This document shows, piece after piece, positions 1-11,473 of a stretch of 64,000 bases of DNA. The first letter of the stretch is position 1; every line of letters starts with the position of its first letter. Under the pieces are notes generated by a model that searched no databases, had not been told where the DNA came from, and was given only the letters and a program-made list of their open reading frames with translations. Origin of the DNA: Zygnema cylindricum (Eukaryota > Streptophyta > Zygnematophyceae > Zygnematales > Zygnemataceae). The stretch is from NCBI GenBank assembly GCA_037447655.1, contig JBBHKE010003062.1:62001-126000 (forward strand), given 5' to 3'. The translations under genes were made by a program, and so were the position numbers.

Positions 1-432
1 GAGGGAGGAGGAATGGAGGGCGAGGGAAAGATGAGAGAGAGAAAGGAGGGAAAGGGAAAAGAGAAAGAGGGAAGAAAGAGAGAGGGAGAAGAGGAAGAGG
101 GAAGAAAGGGAGAAGGAGAGGAGGGAGAGGGAAGAAAGGGAGAGGGAGAAGAGGGAGAAGAGGGAGAAGCAAACGAGGGAGAGGAAGAGGAGAGAGAGGC
201 CTTGCATGTGATGTTGAGGGAGAGGGCGAATTTATTTAGAATGAAACTTGTGGTACGTACGGCTTTTGAGAGTTTAGATAAGCTCGAAGCTTTGAATGGG
301 ACTCTATGGCGGGTAGTTAACAGTTTCCGTAAAATCAAGGATAGGAACGAAGTTTTTGATGCCTTGGAAAAATGTTTGGAAAAATATTTAGGTCATCAGT
401 CGGATTCTTTGGATTACAGATGGACACCTTAA
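1..432 (+). CDS. 3' end of an unrecognised gene (partial, hypothetical)
   Basis: The frame is open from base 1 and ends at TAA 430-432. The first ~65 residues are E/G/K/R repeats encoded by a purine-rich tract and carry little information. The last ~75 residues have normal composition and read like real coding sequence: amphipathic helices with regular Leu/Phe spacing (e.g. LVVRTAFESLDKLEALNG and EVFDALEKCLEKYL) and a C-terminus DYRWTP. The Met at base 13 is probably internal and this is more likely a last exon continuing from upstream. Three copies of a short AAACTTTTGAATTTTGA-like phrase follow the stop (475-533) in what may be the 3' UTR. I do not recognise the family and assign no function. 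The alternative is a chance ORF in low-complexity DNA followed by 75 open codons. Confidence 0.4.
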   Translation, partial: EGGGMEGEGKMRERKEGKGKEKEGRKREGEEEEGRKGEGEEGEGRKGEGEEGEEGEANEGEEEEREALHVMLRERANLFRMKLVVRTAFESLDKLEALNGTLWRVVNSFRKIKDRNEVFDALEKCLEKYLGHQSDSLDYRWTP

Positions 433-984
433 ATAGTAGAGACAAAATCTTACCTTTTTTAACTTTTTTGAATTGAAATTTTAGAAACTTTTGAATTTTG
501 AAATTTTAGAAACTTTTGAATTTTGAAGTTTTATGATTAATTAGGTTTTTGGGGATTTTTGCAATATGTGCAACCGTAGTCAAAAGTAGGAGAGGTTTTA
601 GCACTTAATGTTCGTTTTTTTTCTTCTATTTTTCGGTCTTTTTAGAGTTTTTTTGTTTTTTTTGTCCTTTTTGTCAGATGGCGAGGTTTCTTCACTATGA
701 TAGGCGTATGAATTTTTGTTTTAAGTGCTCTCGGTAGGCAACTAAGGTAATTCCAGCTGGTCCACACCAATAAGGGAAGTTTATTTACTTTTGTTATTGT
801 GTATATTCTGGTGATTGAATAGACGTATCTCACGTCAACTTTTTGTTGTATTGACATTTTAAAATAATGTCACTTTTCCTTTCGAAACGTATTCCTGAAA
901 ATTGATATTTTTACCATCGAAAATGGAAATGGTAAACATACTCATGGTTTGAATATCTCAAACCTTGCAAGATTGAGAGCTCCA

Positions 985-1036
985 CCGCTAATATTTTTCA
1001 CCACTTAAAACATCTTTTCTTTGTACACACTTGTTG
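985..1036. repeat. Isolated half of a foldback-element terminus
   Basis: The stretch AATATTTTTCACCACTTAAAACATC... closely resembles the terminal inverted repeat of the foldback element at 56970-57206. Only one terminus is visible here, so it is a solo or truncated end. The rest of 433-1700 is AT-rich, with no gene I can support. Confidence 0.45.
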
Positions 1037-1710
1037 TATAGTTTTTAGGGTTTCTAATTTTTTTAATGTGTTTCTATTGCAAATTCTTCATTTACTGCCG
1101 TTCATGTTTTCGTGTGACCATATGTATTTTGGAATATGCTATGCTGACTTTATTAAGTAGTGCAATGGTCTATGGGAACTACAAGGGTCGTCAAAAAAAA
1201 AAAACAAATGCTTACTGCAAATCGACATGGTGAGAGAAGCAGCCACAAATGATGAAAAAAGCAAAGCAAAAGCAATGAAAAAACAAAAATGACAAAAGAC
1301 AAGTAAAACAAAGACGCTCAACGACTTCAGGAAAGACCCAGAGTGCAAATGCCAAAATGGCCGAACCAAACCTTTTAAGAATTAGAACTAGAATGAAAAA
1401 TCTACAAAAAAAAATCTTAAGTCCCCAAAACCCGGGGGAGCACGGGAGGGAGTTCCGGAACACGCCGACATTGCGACTTGCATCGAAAGTAATTTGAGTA
1501 ATTTGAGGGTAATTTGTGTTTTTTTGTTTTTTTTGTGTTTTTTTGTGTAATGTATGCCTCGTTATAATTAAAAGATATGAATGGAGACAATGACCAAGCA
1601 TTGGAATGGAGCATTTATCGGGTCCAATTTTCATTGTATTGAAGTTCTCACTTCCTATTGGACAGATGAGCGCACAAGTAATATTGTGAGAACCATTGGA
1701 TGACATATAC

Positions 1711-2104
1711 CTCTCTCTCTCCCCTCATCTCGCTCCCCTTCTCTCCCACTGTCTCTCCCTCTCCTCCCCCCCCCCTCCCTCTCTCACCCCCCTACTCTCC
1801 TCCCCTCTCCCTCTCCCTCCCTCTCCCTTCCTCCCCCTCTCTCTCTCTCGCTCTCCCTCCCTTACCCTCCCTCTCTTTACCTCTCCCCCGCTTTCCCTCC
1901 CTCTCTTGACCTCTCCCTCCTCTCCCTCCTTAACTCTCCCTACGCCTCTCTCCCTTTCTCGCCTCTCTCCATCTCTCTCTCCCTCTTTCTCCCCCTCTCT
2001 CTCCGTCTGTCTTTCTCCCCCTCTCCTTCTCACTCTCCCTCTCTCTCCTCTCTCTCCCCCTCTCTCCCCCCCTCTCTCTCCCCCCTCTCTCCCCCTCTCT
2101 CCCC
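1711..2104. repeat. CT-rich (pyrimidine) simple-sequence tract, ~395 bp
   Basis: Nearly every base on the + strand is C or T, in imperfect (CT)n, (CCCTCT)n and (TCTCCC)n runs. Long ORFs on both strands here (Ser/Pro/Leu repeats on +, Arg/Glu/Gly repeats on -) are by-products of the repeat and not genes. The following 2105-2400 is AT-rich with no gene. Confidence 0.9.
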
Positions 2105-2423
2105 AAAACCTTCTAATCAAGCAATCACATTTTTCTCCAATAATCGAACCATTTGTCGTTTTGTCTGCATAATATTGAAGGGCACAAAAATATAAGATTA
2201 TGTATTAATTAAATAATTATATTAATTATGTATAATATATGATTATTTATTAATATGTGATGAATATATGTGGTTCAGAAAACTCTTAGGTGAAGGCTTT
2301 CACAAAGGCTGCCGCATTTCTGGCCGTCGGATTTCATCTGGACTGCCAAGAATTATTATTTTTTAACTTTTGCTATTTGCATGGAACCGGCTCTTAACCC
2401 TAGTGACCGCCGACGGTTGGGAC

Positions 2424-3130
2424 CACGTGGCAGCACTTGCGCCAGGAACGAATTTATAAAGTTCTAAATTTATGGACCGTACGCGTCTATTGTACCTTTT
2501 TTTGTAATTGTTAGAAAGGCGCACTATTTGCACTCGCCGCCTCTCACCGTACAATTATGCGACGTCACGAACAATTTGGAAAATCACAGATTGTAGACGT
2601 TGGCAACCGTCACGCGCATGTCAGCGTATACAATCGTCACACCCTTAAGTTTTAATTCCGTTTTTACACATAGGGACACTTGAAATCCGGGTCCGCCGGA
2701 TCTGCGCTAAAAAACAAAGTAATTTCTCTTAGTTACAAGTACATGGAGACGCACCCTTAGTTTCATTTTTTCATGTTCTGGACATTTTAAGGATCTACAG
2801 TGCTTACGTGGCAGGTTGACTTTATATAATTTTTTTTATTTCAAATCGTCGTTCCACTTGTCGACAGAATCACCTGCCGGAAGTCGGCTTTTGGTTAAAA
2901 TGCCACGTCAACGAGCTCTGTCAGCAATTGCCGGAATTCTGCTCTCGTCGGCAGCATATTTTGAAAATTGTGTTCCACGTGTCCAAAATTTTGCCACGTG
3001 GAAGAATTTGTTTTCTAGCCGATGCTCTGCATGCCAGGTATTACACGTGATTCTCTAGGTCTTTATTGGTCGTGTCAGCATTCGAGAATCTCGAGGTCGG
3101 GAGGCATAAGATTAAATTGTATAAATATAG
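2424..3130 (+). promoter_or_regulatory. ELIP promoter region: G-boxes and TATA box
   Basis: Palindromic CACGTG G-boxes lie at 2976-2981, 2995-3000 and 3044-3049, three within 75 bp, with a more distal one at 2424-2429. A TATA box (TATAAATATA) begins at 3120, about 145 bp before the start codon. ACGTGGCA and CCACGTCA motifs at ~2805 and ~2902 share the ACGT core. In plants these elements bind bZIP and bHLH factors (HY5/PIF and ABF classes) and give light and ABA/stress response, which fits the downstream ELIP gene. Transcription start is probably near 3150. Confidence 0.7.
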
Positions 3131-3264
3131 CCTCACAGTCCTAAGTGAGAGCAGCAGTTTCAGACAATCAGCAAACAATCAACTTCCAAGCATTCTCATT
3201 CAAGTCCTCAGCTATTTTTTTTGACAGCTTTAATATTTCTTCGTGAAATTTGCAAGTTTCACCA

Positions 3265-4608
3265 ATGGCTGCTACAATGGCTTGCTGCTCTCTTGCAAAT
3301 CCTGCTGGTTTATCACTCCGACCTAGCACCCGAGGCATTTCTTCCAGGTTATTCTCTTCAGAACGATTTCTTTTTTATAAGGTTCATTGCAAGTGAATAA
3401 TGCATTTAAAAATCCTTGCTGGAGTGAAAGAATTTAATTTTTTTACAAGTAAAGTCTTTAGTTTTAAGTCTTCTTTTGCCCTTCTATGGTGGCTAAGTTG
3501 AATGGCCGATTTCTTGTTCCAGGTCACCTGCAGTTTTGTCTGTTCCACGCCGACAATTCATTTCAATCCGCGCCGAGTCAGGAAAAGATCCACTCAGTGG
3601 CGTAAGTACCAGTGTTAATCTTCAGCATTGTTTATGTTTTCTCTAAATTTTACGCGTGAAAGTTTGTTGTGGAGCGGTCGATGTTTTCTGCAGTGTCCAT
3701 ATCTTCTGCTTGATCCCGCATCTCTCATGCAAGCAAGTCAGAAGATTTAGTGAAGCTTTATCAATCCAATATTGCGTCAGAAATGACATTAATCAATAAA
3801 TCATTTCTTTGCTTGCAGATTAAGGATGCAGTCGATGGTACCAAGGTGAATATTACTCCAGAGACTGTGAAGGCAAGCCAAAGCAATCCCTCTGAGAAGC
3901 AATCTGTATTTGGAACTCAACCAGTCACTGGAAGCCCTCTTGGCCGTCCCGAGATGGAAAGGCGACCAGAAACTGGCGATCGCTCATTTGGAAGCATCAT
4001 GGCATTTGACGGCCCTGGCCCTGAGACTATCAACGGACGACTTGTAAGTGAAGCGTGTATTTACTTTTGTTTCTGGTTTTCTCCTTGGAGCTTGTATGCC
4101 AAGCATAAGTAAGAATGCCTTTTTTTCGACACTTTTTTTTTACTGTTATTCTTTTGTTTTTTGCAGGCTATGTTGGGCTGTGCATGGGGTTTCGTCTCGG
4201 AGATTCTTACTGGTCAGCGTATTGTTGACCAAGTGAACTACCCAGGCAGCCCCGGGCTATTCTGGCTGCTTGCATCAGCTCAGATTTTAATCTTTGCATC
4301 TTTGGTGCCAATTTTCAATGGCGAAAGCCCTGACAGCCGGAAGTAAGCAAACTGCTCCCGCTTTGCTGCAATGTAGTCTTTGACTGGACGAAGTATGTGT
4401 TGGCTGCAATTTGTTTTTGATTGGCCAAATCATGTTGCATGAAAGCAAATTCTTGGTGATGAAATCACTGATTGTGGATACTCTGTCCTGCAGGAATGGA
4501 CCTTTCACTGCGAAGGCCGAGCGATGGAATGGACGTATTGCTATGATTGGCTTTGCTGGAATCTTGATTTCTGAGTATATCTCTGGCCGTGCTGTTTTCC
4601 ACATGTAA
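3265..4608 (+). CDS. ELIP: Early light-induced protein (ELIP), chlorophyll a/b-binding superfamily
   Basis: Five exons with GT-AG borders: 3265-3347, 3523-3601, 3819-4043, 4167-4342 and 4494-4608, giving 225 aa. ATG 3265 begins a Ser/Arg-rich, acid-poor N-terminus typical of a plastid transit peptide (residues 1 to about 45, ending near ISIRAES). Three membrane helices follow. Helix 1 (~123-145) carries the chlorophyll-binding motif ETINGRLAMLG, helix 2 is ~160-179, and helix 3 (~197-218) carries ERWNGRIAMIGFAG. The paired E..NGR motifs and three-helix layout are diagnostic of ELIPs, thylakoid proteins that bind free chlorophyll and carotenoids and limit photo-oxidative damage under high light or desiccation. 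Length is normal for the family. Clustered upstream G-boxes fit light/ABA control. The 3' UTR probably ends around 4850. No frameshifts were seen. Paralogues such as OHP or SEP proteins have fewer helices. Confidence 0.93.
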
Positions 4609-4859
4609 AGCGTCACTACACGATATGAAGTAAATACGAGAATCCAACTTTGTGCAAAGGCTTTTCCCGGTTTTGTGTCTTGTAGATTGTAGCGATCGAA
4701 GTAGTCAGAAAAATGGCTCCTTCTTTTTGTAAAGTGTGGAATTCGTAGATATGGTGGGTTGAATCGGATTGTTTGAGTGGATGTAATTGTAGCAGTTCTC
4801 CATTGGGGAATGGCTGTTTTACAATAATGTATTTTATTTTTAATCCAACAATGAATCAA

Positions 4860-6090
4860 TGTGTTTGATGTAATGATCTTTATAACGATAATGGATGTTA
4901 TACTTGTGGCAAATTTAGCAGAAACACATTCGTTTTTTGATTGTGTGAATAGAGTAAACATGGTTTTTCATCACAGCTGATATCGTGTTGGTGGAAAAAA
5001 GGTAGAATTTTGTATGAAATAAATATATGTATATATCGCAGGTGAAATTTTCTGACAATTGTTGCTGTAACTGTCACGTTACATTTGTTTTTATCACATC
5101 GTCCTATATCTACCGTTGGCAAAGCAATGTCTAACTAAAAATCAAATGTATTAAAAAAAACATTCATGCTCTGGAAGTGAAGATAATATCACATTTTGCA
5201 ACCACTAAAAGGAAGAAGCGCTGCTCAAATTCTTGATCTTTGGTCAAAATGGCAGCCTAAATAATGCTGCTACTTGTCAACGATATTCATACGTTAAACG
5301 TTTGAAAGCATGAGAGCTAACGAGCCTGTAGAGCTGATAGCTATCGACCTTAAATTGGTTGTTTCATTTGCGATGATTGCTTTTGTGCTCTATGTAGTAC
5401 TGCTTTGTGAATTTGTGCTATATGGTTTTTTGAAGTGTGACTAACGTTTGCTTGTCACCTGTTCAAAATCTGAAATGAACTTGAACTGAGTGAAAATATA
5501 ACTACATCACGTTTTAACTTAATAAATACAAACTGTAGAACTCTAAAAGTGACATTGGCATACAGCCTATGGATATACTAATATAAAATGTAGATGTGTT
5601 TAGTTGAATAGCCAAAAAGGTACATTAGAAGTTAACCAAAGGCTGATTAAAAATTAAAAAGGTTGATTAAAAATTTAAACCAACTAGAAACTTACTAACA
5701 GCAAATTATACTTGAGTGAAATGCTTAATGTTGGTCAAATGTGCAACACTCTTTAATTTCATCATTCAAAGGAGAAAACAAATGGATGACTATTGACTCG
5801 AAAAGAGAAAAACAATTTACTAGCGAGAGTTATCGCCAATAATAGATTTTATTGCCAAAAACGCGATGGTAAGACCATCAAAGTACAAAACATGATTGTA
5901 ATCAAGTACAACATAAAACAAAAACAAAATCCAAACCATACGATACCTAAATACTACGTTAGACACTTAAGCCTGAGACTATGCCACGCTAAAGGGCAGA
6001 AGTATGAATATTGTGTATATGTGTTGGGACGGCGCGGGGTTAAGTCTCGCAATCCTCGACCGTCATGAAATAAGGTTCGAATCTAAGGAA
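4860..6090. other. AT-rich intergenic DNA, no gene seen
   Basis: Short open frames here (for instance 5793-6068) have no recognisable domain and AT-rich codons. I see no RNA gene or clear repeat. Confidence 0.6.
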
Positions 6091-6094
6091 ACAG

Positions 6095-8300
6095 CTAAAG
6101 CTTGTGAATGCTGAAGCGCGTAAAAAGTTGCCGAAGGTCCCTAAGATCTCCATAGCAAACGGTGTTGTCCAAAGAGGTGTCTACGATTACAAATATCTCC
6201 ATAGCAAACGGTATGAAACTGTTAGGTGGCTCTCGGTGGGGGAAGCGCGTTATTTGGAGGCCACAACATCCCAAGATATCACTAGTATGTGATGTTGCGC
6301 GTGAGGAAAATTTGGATCCCGCAGGGTCCGTGACAACTACGTCACCCAATGTTCTCACCACTCCGTGTAAAACACAAGATCCACACCCTTAGATCGAGGA
6401 CTTGGCGACACTTCAGGTTTGACTGCGTATTTTGCTTCACAACCCACGGCACCGATGGCATCTTGTATCATGTTGTGTGATGATGATCGCTTCCCACCGC
6501 GTGAGCGACGAAGCAAATGGACTCCTTGCTCAACTATATGTTGACCACAAATTCAAAGGGGCTTGTTTTAAAGTGAAGGGTGCGGCAAGCCAAGCCGTAA
6601 GCGAAGCCCACCAAAAACATTACATAAGAAAAACAGAGTGAGGCAAAAATTAGTGAACAACAAGCCAACCTCTAAATCTAGGCCCCGAACAAGATCAAAG
6701 ACGACCTCACGCTTCAACCGTAGGGAGCGCCTTTAGTAGGTTCTTGAATTTGACGGTCACTACTTTATCAGCGATATATTGTTGCACCCGGAGCGAATTC
6801 CGGTGATAAGGGAAGAGTGCGAGAAATTTATCGTGTGTCTCAACTAGCAAAAGCCCTCGAGTGGGTCATAACGATTGTTGAAATGGTAGTAAGCCCTCAT
6901 CGACATGAGATACCACATTCTAAAATAGGAGTATCGTCCACCAAAAACCATCAAGTAATAGTAGATGCTACAAGAGCCCAACTCCATAGGTAAGTGGTTG
7001 GCACCCAGGTGTGAAGCAAACGAAGACCCCCGCAAGAGATTAGTAAAGCAACTTGCTTACGAGCGAATAGTCTTTCCGAGCGATGAAAGTCACCATGGTT
7101 GACAAGTTGATGATGAATCATAGAGGGGCAATCATCAAATTCCAAAAGGGGGGGAATTGAAGAAGAGCTGGGAGTTAAAGTTCTGCCTAAGTATAATGGT
7201 CATTGGGCAATACAACATGATAAGATAGCAAAGGCAACTTGAGAATCTTAAATTTTGGGAAGATCTTAATAGTGGAAAAGGTAGCCAAACAAGGCGTCAT
7301 TATCAAACTCTTTAACAAAATCAAAGGCTCCAATATGGGAACATAAAGCCTTTATAACTTCTTGGGGAGTGGAATTGCAAAATAGAGAAGGGAGAGAGAA
7401 ATCCGGTGGCATACAAGTAGGGTTCTACGTAACACAATTAGTTGATTTCACGGAAAGATGTATCCTGAGAAGTTGCTCTACAAAATGGTGAAAGGTAGGG
7501 ACAACCTTTTCCGACAGGCAAAGAATATGAGTGTCATCGATCACAAATAGGAACAAACAACTTAGAAAAGCCGTAATCAATGTTATTAGAGCTTGGAGGT
7601 GAGCAAGAGAAAATAAAGGGGCTTCTAAAAGGTCACTGTAACGAGTACCAGTTACTAATACCAAAGTGGCAACATCCCACAATGGGCCATCATTGGATAG
7701 TGCAAGAGGCTAAATTTGGAGAAAAAAACACAGATAAAAGGGAAAAATTGGTTAATTGAAGGCAAGGCATGTTGCAGCTCAGAAAATAAGGCGTTGTGAT
7801 CAACAGTGTTAAAGGCATTGGCAACATCAACTTGGAAAATCACCCCATCCGGATCCAAGTCAATAATCACTCGTAAACAGTGGACAACCGCCTCAAAACC
7901 TCTTCCCCATTGCGACACCAATTTGATGTGAGAAAAAATGATATTGGAAGGCCCCTTGAAGTTGTAAACACATTGATCCCGCAATAAGACGATCTTACAA
8001 TTCCCCCACAGCAATCGGACGAACACTGTTGGTAGGCTTCAAGACAACAACAAGACAGGGTGTTGCCACAAAAGGGACTATAAGGGGAGGAACATGCCCT
8101 CTAGCCAATTGAGAAGACACCTTAAGCAAAAATTCAAAATCTTGCAAGGGATTTTCTAGGAGGAAAGTATCGCGGAGATATCATCTTCGAGAGTCCCCCA
8201 ACTAAGTGATGAGGGGACCTAAGCATAACTCTAGCAATGGTGTCTTGATCAAGGTCAAAGGGTCTTAGAATTCTATATGAGTCAACAAATGGCAAAACTT
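6095..8300 (-). pseudogene. Degenerate non-LTR retrotransposon (reverse transcriptase plus C-terminal nuclease-like domain)
   Basis: Read on the minus strand from ~8180, pieces of one polyprotein occur in order across several frames. First come the fingers (LARGHVPPLIVPF, then RPIAVG near 8010). Next is the palm with the catalytic-Asp block FQVDVANAFNTVDH (~7800-7840). The second catalytic block, VIDDTHIL, lies near 7530 and keeps both Asp. A thumb fragment near 7440 follows, and the C-terminus GDVVVTDPA and SFIPFAMEIF lies at ~6130-6350. The RQGDPLGGP loop is mutated to RYSDLLEAP. Stops and frameshifts make it non-functional. It is the same family as the plus-strand relics at 50.76-54.29 kb. 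Neither element end nor a target-site duplication could be placed. Confidence 0.75.
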
Positions 8301-8329
8301 CAGTGCCACAGGGTGAAAGACCTAAAGGG

Positions 8330-8485
8330 CTTCAACTGTTGACATTGTGGTTCGAGAAACCTTGAAATCCGAGATTCGGCATGTCCCACACTTGGGAAAA
8401 TTGAGCCAGCCAGGGTTCGAACCTGGGACCTTTCACTTCACCTTCGAACGCACTACCACTGTGCCACCAGATCGATGTTGAGACT
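8330..8485 (-). mobile_element. tRNA-derived SINE (5' part with Pol III boxes A and B)
   Basis: On the minus strand a box A (TGGCACAGTGGTAG, 8453-8466) is followed about 30 bp later by a perfect box B (GGTTCGAACCC, 8413-8423) inside a T-arm-like hairpin, CCAGGTTCGAACCCTGG. The order and spacing match an RNA polymerase III internal promoter. No acceptor stem or anticodon arm can be folded, so this is not a working tRNA. The element would begin near 8480, and its body continues leftward to an undefined 3' end. It lies just upstream of the antisense RT relic. Confidence 0.65.
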
Positions 8486-9353
8486 GGCGGGATAACCCAT
8501 TTCTTACAGGCGGCTCGAGTATGGATATTTCCATATTCTACCCCGTACTGGACCGGCTTCACGTGCCAATCCAACAATGAAAGGTCAAAGAGCAGCACGA
8601 GAGAGCTCACCACATCAACGAAGGGGCAAGGTACGTCGCATACGGGCCGTAGAGATAGGAAGAAAACTTGAAGACGAGGAGGGGTCACGGAAAGGCCAAT
8701 TACAAGATTGGTATGTTCTTGTTAAAGAGATTATCAATCCCCACGCAGAAAACGTTGAAATCTTAAACGTGTCTCCTATGCCCCACTAGCAACCCCAAGG
8801 GGAGGTAAGACCAAAACCTAGACAGGAAATAAACGGAAAAGATGTTATGGGGATTCATTATTGATGGCATTTGCAAAGAGCCCAAGTGGGAACGGAAATG
8901 CAACTACATGAGGAGAAATAATTGGGTTGAGTCGCGGTCTAGGGTAACCCAAAATTCAAACACCCTAGAACATTAAGATTACCTACAATATGTCAATAGT
9001 GATGAGAGGAGTGGCTCTGGAGGGAGGGATTGTTGTATTTTATAAATCTTTATTTCAGTTTATAACGGTAAAAATAACTTAGGATATTTTCCTAGTAATA
9101 CTTACCTTAATTGGTGTTACAGTAGTAAAAGGTACAGTAGAGTGTATTGTACTTTTGCAGGGACACGTGTTGGAGAAAGAACGTATGCAGGTTTTTCGGA
9201 GTAGCGCCGACAGTCAAGCATACGTGTCAAAAAGTTGACAATGCGATTCACATGATTAGACGAACGGGATCTGTCCCGAGTATTCCGAAAACATATGGTA
9301 CAGATCGACGGTACCCTCGTCAATCGAATCTGTTCCAACAGACGCGATTCGCT

Positions 9354-9412
9354 TGGGACCACAAACGTGATTCACGAGGGACCACAAACGTGATTCGCAT
9401 AGGACCACAAGT
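9354..9412. repeat. Short tandem repeat, ~22 bp x 3
   Basis: The phrase GGGACCACAAACGTGATTC recurs three times with small changes. The surrounding 8.5-9.4 kb has no supported gene. Confidence 0.7.
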
Positions 9413-9439
9413 GACGAAGCACTCAGATTGGTATTAGTC

Positions 9440-9745
9440 AATTTTGTAGTATCCAGTGTTGGGAATATGATTTCCTAAGGGCATTTTTTGGGAAACCTCC
9501 AGACATCATATCTTATGGTTTACTCAGTCATTTGGGCTGCAATTTTGGGAATTGTCAGTTTACTGTATTGTGTATCAGTTTTTCAAATTTGAAACATATT
9601 GGGGTTCTGAGTCATATTTTGTGTCAGATCAAAGTTGGCTGTTGAGTAGGTACTTTGATAGTTTCTGATGTTTTTCCTGTCTACTTCTACTACCACTGAT
9701 GGTTCTCCGCCTGCAACAGTAGTTGTAGAACAACACGGATTGTTG
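9440..9745 (+). mobile_element. 5' leader and first codons of a retroelement (copy 1 of 3)
   Basis: This ~300-bp block is homologous to minus-strand blocks near 44.18-44.50 and 47.33-47.62 kb. Shared landmarks in order are a GTATCCAG phrase, TTTTTGGGAAAC, CATATCTTATGGT, CAATTTTGGGAATTG, and then a short reading frame STSTTTDGSPPATVVVEQH. In the other two copies that frame starts with ATG; here the ATG is CTG (9677-9679). A conserved leader followed by a conserved protein start suggests the 5' end of a retrotransposon whose body is absent here. Confidence 0.5.
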
Positions 9746-10436
9746 ATAGAATGCCCGTCTTGGGAAAACGAAGGAGCCGGTGCAATTTTGTGTCCTCCAT
9801 TAGACTACAGAATACAGGAAGCCTCTAGGTAGTTTTTAATTAGCCCACTTTAAGCCACAACCACTACTGCCCAAGTAAACAGGCTGACAGTCTGTATGCA
9901 CTCTGTGCAGCATGGACTTCCCTGAGTCCGTAGGAAAAAGAATCTGTGAAAACGCCCAACCAGGCGATAAGTTATGAGGTAGTAAAAATGCCAATTTGTA
10001 CAGACTCTCAAAAGGAGAGGTGACTACCTACCAAAATTTTATAAGTCCTGATTCCCTCTAATAACTTCTATCTACTGAGGTACGGACCAATCAGATTACT
10101 GTACCGTACCCAAAAGTACTACTGCCGGTGTACCTTTTGTACGGCCTATGTACGACAAGGCTGCTTAGCAGACGCGTTTCTGCTTTTTACTCGTCCGTAC
10201 ATTCCTCGGAATTCCTATGACCGAATGTCATCTCTCCACGTGGCTCCAGGTCATGCCACGTCACAAAACGCCAAGGTGACCATTCCGGGATTTCGGCGAT
10301 GTTGTTTTGAAATAATGTCGTACTTCGTACTTTAATAAAACTGTATCTATGCACGCCGTATCCAGTTTTAGTCAAATGAATTTGTTCCTTTCTAAATATA
10401 TATATATATCTATCACAAACTATAGCACTTAGCATT

Positions 10437-10525
10437 GGTCCTAGTCTAATAGGATAGAGCTGACCAATGTTGGTCAGTCTGACGACCGGTAGGTACCGGG
10501 ATTAAATCCCGGGTCTGTCATATAT
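10437..10525 (+). mobile_element. Possible second tRNA-like SINE head
   Basis: A box A-like TAGTCTAATAGGATAG is followed by a hairpin GACCAATGTTGGTC and a T-arm-like hairpin CCGGGATTAAATCCCGG. The box B (GATTAAATC) has a T where Pol III promoters need C. The layout is tRNA-like but the key box is weak, so it may be a decayed SINE or coincidence. Confidence 0.3.
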
Positions 10526-11006
10526 AATTTTAGAGTAACCTACTAAAAATATATGCCCGTTGGACTAGGGCCGCCATGGATCAACCACCCTCTCTATCCT
10601 TCAGTGACTACAACAAGTATGGGGGTTAAAGAGAGGAGGTGGAGACAGGCTGTCTGTCCTTTTTTTTATACTAACATATTACATCTAGAAAATACTATAG
10701 AAATCTATAAATTTCAACTGTCGGAACGGACTTGCGACACGGTTTTACATGTCTGGCTAAACTGGCACCCACAACTTAAGGCTTCCCTCAAACAGGACAA
10801 GGAACCCTCTATGTTGGAACACTAAAAGCAAAGAAAATAAAAAGATCAAAAAGTAACAAATATCTGTACGATTATGACTATTGTATTGGCTAGTACACTA
10901 CATAATATCCGCCTGCAAAGATCTTTTAGTAGATTTTGGTGGATTTGCATCCACGTTAAAGTCACATAAGGAGTACATTGTGTAATGGAGTCACACCGTC
11001 CCATCT

Positions 11007-11445
11007 TATACGAATTGATTCACAATATGATAGAAGGGATGACAAAGTAGAATGCGGAAGCAAAGATAGACAGAAGAGAGCACTCCAACAAAAGACAAAA
11101 ATATTTTCGTGGAAGCTTTCCCCTCTTACAAAGATAGCCTCTCACAAAAAAAACTAAGTTCTTATACTACACAGACGAAACAAGCAAGTACTACATAATC
11201 CCACGTCGTACGAAAGTACGCGTGCGAACCAATCAAACCAAAGTACTTGCAAAACAACATACTGTACGCGGTACTTTACGAAACATAAAACCGCCGTACA
11301 AAAAAAAAGTACTACATTTGCAAATCCAAACCAAACTAAACTCTAATTAAACTAATACACAAAACAAAACAAAACCACATGCTAACTAAATAAAAAATAT
11401 CACGGTGCTCGACAAAACTGAGACGTCGTTTTACAATATTCTAAC
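11007..11445 (-). repeat. 3' LTR of the copia element
   Basis: 439 bp, alignable over its whole length to 16295-16750 with substitutions and small indels. Read on the minus strand it starts TGTTAGAATATTG. Its far end has TA where TG is expected at base 11007-11008 on +, a decayed terminus. Confidence 0.9.
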
Positions 11446-11460
11446 ATTCCCCCTCTCATT
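11446..11460 (-). other. Polypurine tract of the copia element
   Basis: On the minus strand GAGAGGGGGAA sits directly against the 3' LTR start. This is the position of the plus-strand DNA primer in LTR retrotransposons. Confidence 0.75.
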
Positions 11461-11473
11461 GTGAAACCCCCTT

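Noticed and set aside
6071-6083. AAGGTTCGAATCT, a box B-like word
   Set aside because: There is no box A at a suitable distance and no tRNA fold around it.
9117-9441. Overlapping ORFs of 80-96 codons on both strands
   Set aside because: No family resemblance, and tandem repeat and GTAC-rich DNA explain the openness.
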